DNA of 64,000 nucleotides from Halieaceae bacterium (GTDB taxonomy: Bacteria > Pseudomonadota > Gammaproteobacteria > Pseudomonadales > Halieaceae), in NCBI GenBank assembly GCA_902623175.1, contig CACNSR010000002.1:62001-126000 (forward strand). The letters are read 5' to 3'. The notes under the pieces are model-generated. The model saw only the letters and a program-made list of their open reading frames with translations. It was not told the DNA's origin and ran no database searches. Position numbers and translations under genes: made by a program. Shown piece after piece: positions 63,509-64,000 of this stretch (the first letter of the stretch is position 1; every line of letters starts with the position of its first letter).

Positions 63509-64000
63509 ATGAAAATTGAATGGAGTGAGAAAACTCCTCGGAAAATTCAGCAGTTCCCCGATGCCGAATACCCGAGTGACAACCCGGAGCTAGAGGATCT
63601 GTTGACCAGCACGGATGTGGATCACGTCGCGCAGATCTTCCAGACGCCACTAACTGGCTCCTATAACTGGGACTACTCGGTTCAGGATGATCGCATCAAA
63701 AAGCTGTATGAGCTTGGTAAACAGCTTAACTGGGACCCGCAGATGGACATCAACTGGGACCAACCGTGGCCTGAAGAAGAGCGTCAGGCCGAGTTGATGA
63801 ATCTGCACGATTACCCACCGTACCTTGCGCTATCCGATAAGGAGAAGGATGAATTCTGGCTGCATATGAATGCTTGGTCACTATCGCAGTTCCTGCATGG
63901 TGAGCAGGGTGCCCTTTTGGTTGCCAGTCAGCTCTGTTCCTGTGCGCCAACCTTCAATGCGAAGCTGTATGCCGCGTCTCAGACATTTGACGAAGCGCGA
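63509..64000 (+). CDS. Ferritin-like domain protein (partial, C-terminus outside window)
   Basis: From ATG 63509, with AAGGAG (63495-63500) 8 bases upstream, 164 codons run open to the window edge. The sequence has a hydrophilic N-terminus rich in Trp and Asp, then a helical region with LHGEQGALLVASQL and, at the edge, QTFDEAR, consistent with the Glu and ExxH metal ligands of a diiron carboxylate fold (the following His would lie outside). Related proteins include R2-like and AurF-type oxygenases, so an oxidative role is possible, but substrate is unknown. It is divergent from the AraC-family gene. Confidence 0.75.
   Translation, partial: MKIEWSEKTPRKIQQFPDAEYPSDNPELEDLLTSTDVDHVAQIFQTPLTGSYNWDYSVQDDRIKKLYELGKQLNWDPQMDINWDQPWPEEERQAELMNLHDYPPYLALSDKEKDEFWLHMNAWSLSQFLHGEQGALLVASQLCSCAPTFNAKLYAASQTFDEAR

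Overview
The window reads as an ordinary chromosomal segment of a marine gammaproteobacterium. The order pepA-holC-valS opposite lptFG, the run rpoE-rseABC-mucD-lepA-lepB-rnc-era-recO, and ygfZ/sdhE/nadB are classic gammaproteobacterial arrangements. The many acyl-CoA genes, DUF3604, the class I-like HMG-CoA reductase and the ferritin-like protein at the right edge suggest the Halieaceae (OM60/NOR5) or a near relative. That family-level guess is inference from remembered homologues, not a search. I see no rRNA, tRNA, insertion sequence, prophage or CRISPR array. Coding density is very high: no stretch longer than about 270 bases lacks a gene.

Left part (1-9.7 kb): an operon on the minus strand runs nitronate monooxygenase - HMG-CoA reductase - periplasmic thioredoxin (cut by the window edge). 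Divergent to it are exeA/gspB, the energising pair of the type II secretion system. Alkaline phosphatase, an ammonium transporter and a Ppx/GppA phosphatase follow.

Region 9.8-15.7 kb holds the most coherent pathway: seven minus-strand genes with overlaps or gaps of at most 2 bases. In transcription order they are a DUF1445 protein, pxpA, pxpB, pxpC, a DUF4392 D-glutamate-cyclase-like protein, a D-amino acid transaminase and alanine racemase. Together they could link D-alanine, D-glutamate, 5-oxoproline and L-glutamate.

Region 15.8-27.4 kb is lipid and acyl-CoA metabolism: two AMP-forming ligases, a patatin phospholipase, an ACAD10/11-type kinase, an acyl-CoA dehydrogenase, an alpha-methylacyl-CoA racemase, a PaaG-type crotonase and a DUF3604 exported protein. 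The gene set suggests breakdown of branched or hydroxylated acids. A 23-bp inverted repeat, TATTGGC-N9-GCCAATA, sits upstream both of the kinase/ligase pair and of the nitronate monooxygenase/exeA pair, so one regulator may govern both loci.

Region 27.4-48.6 kb is housekeeping: rapA, tatD, a LysR regulator, a TPR protein preceded by a strong terminator that hints at an sRNA or attenuator, a methyltransferase, a cold-shock protein, valS/holC/pepA, lptFG, bolA/trhO, a trypsin-like protease, rarD/ung, ygfZ, sdhE and nadB. Region 48.6-60.9 kb is the envelope-stress and translation/RNA cluster, headed by a clear sigma-E promoter in front of rpoE. The usual pdxJ is absent between recO and cysM, and rlmD/relA are absent before mazG. 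The right end has adk, a lysine/alanine-repeat histone H1-like gene with its own terminator, a GST-like protein, an AraC regulator and a divergent, truncated ferritin-like gene.
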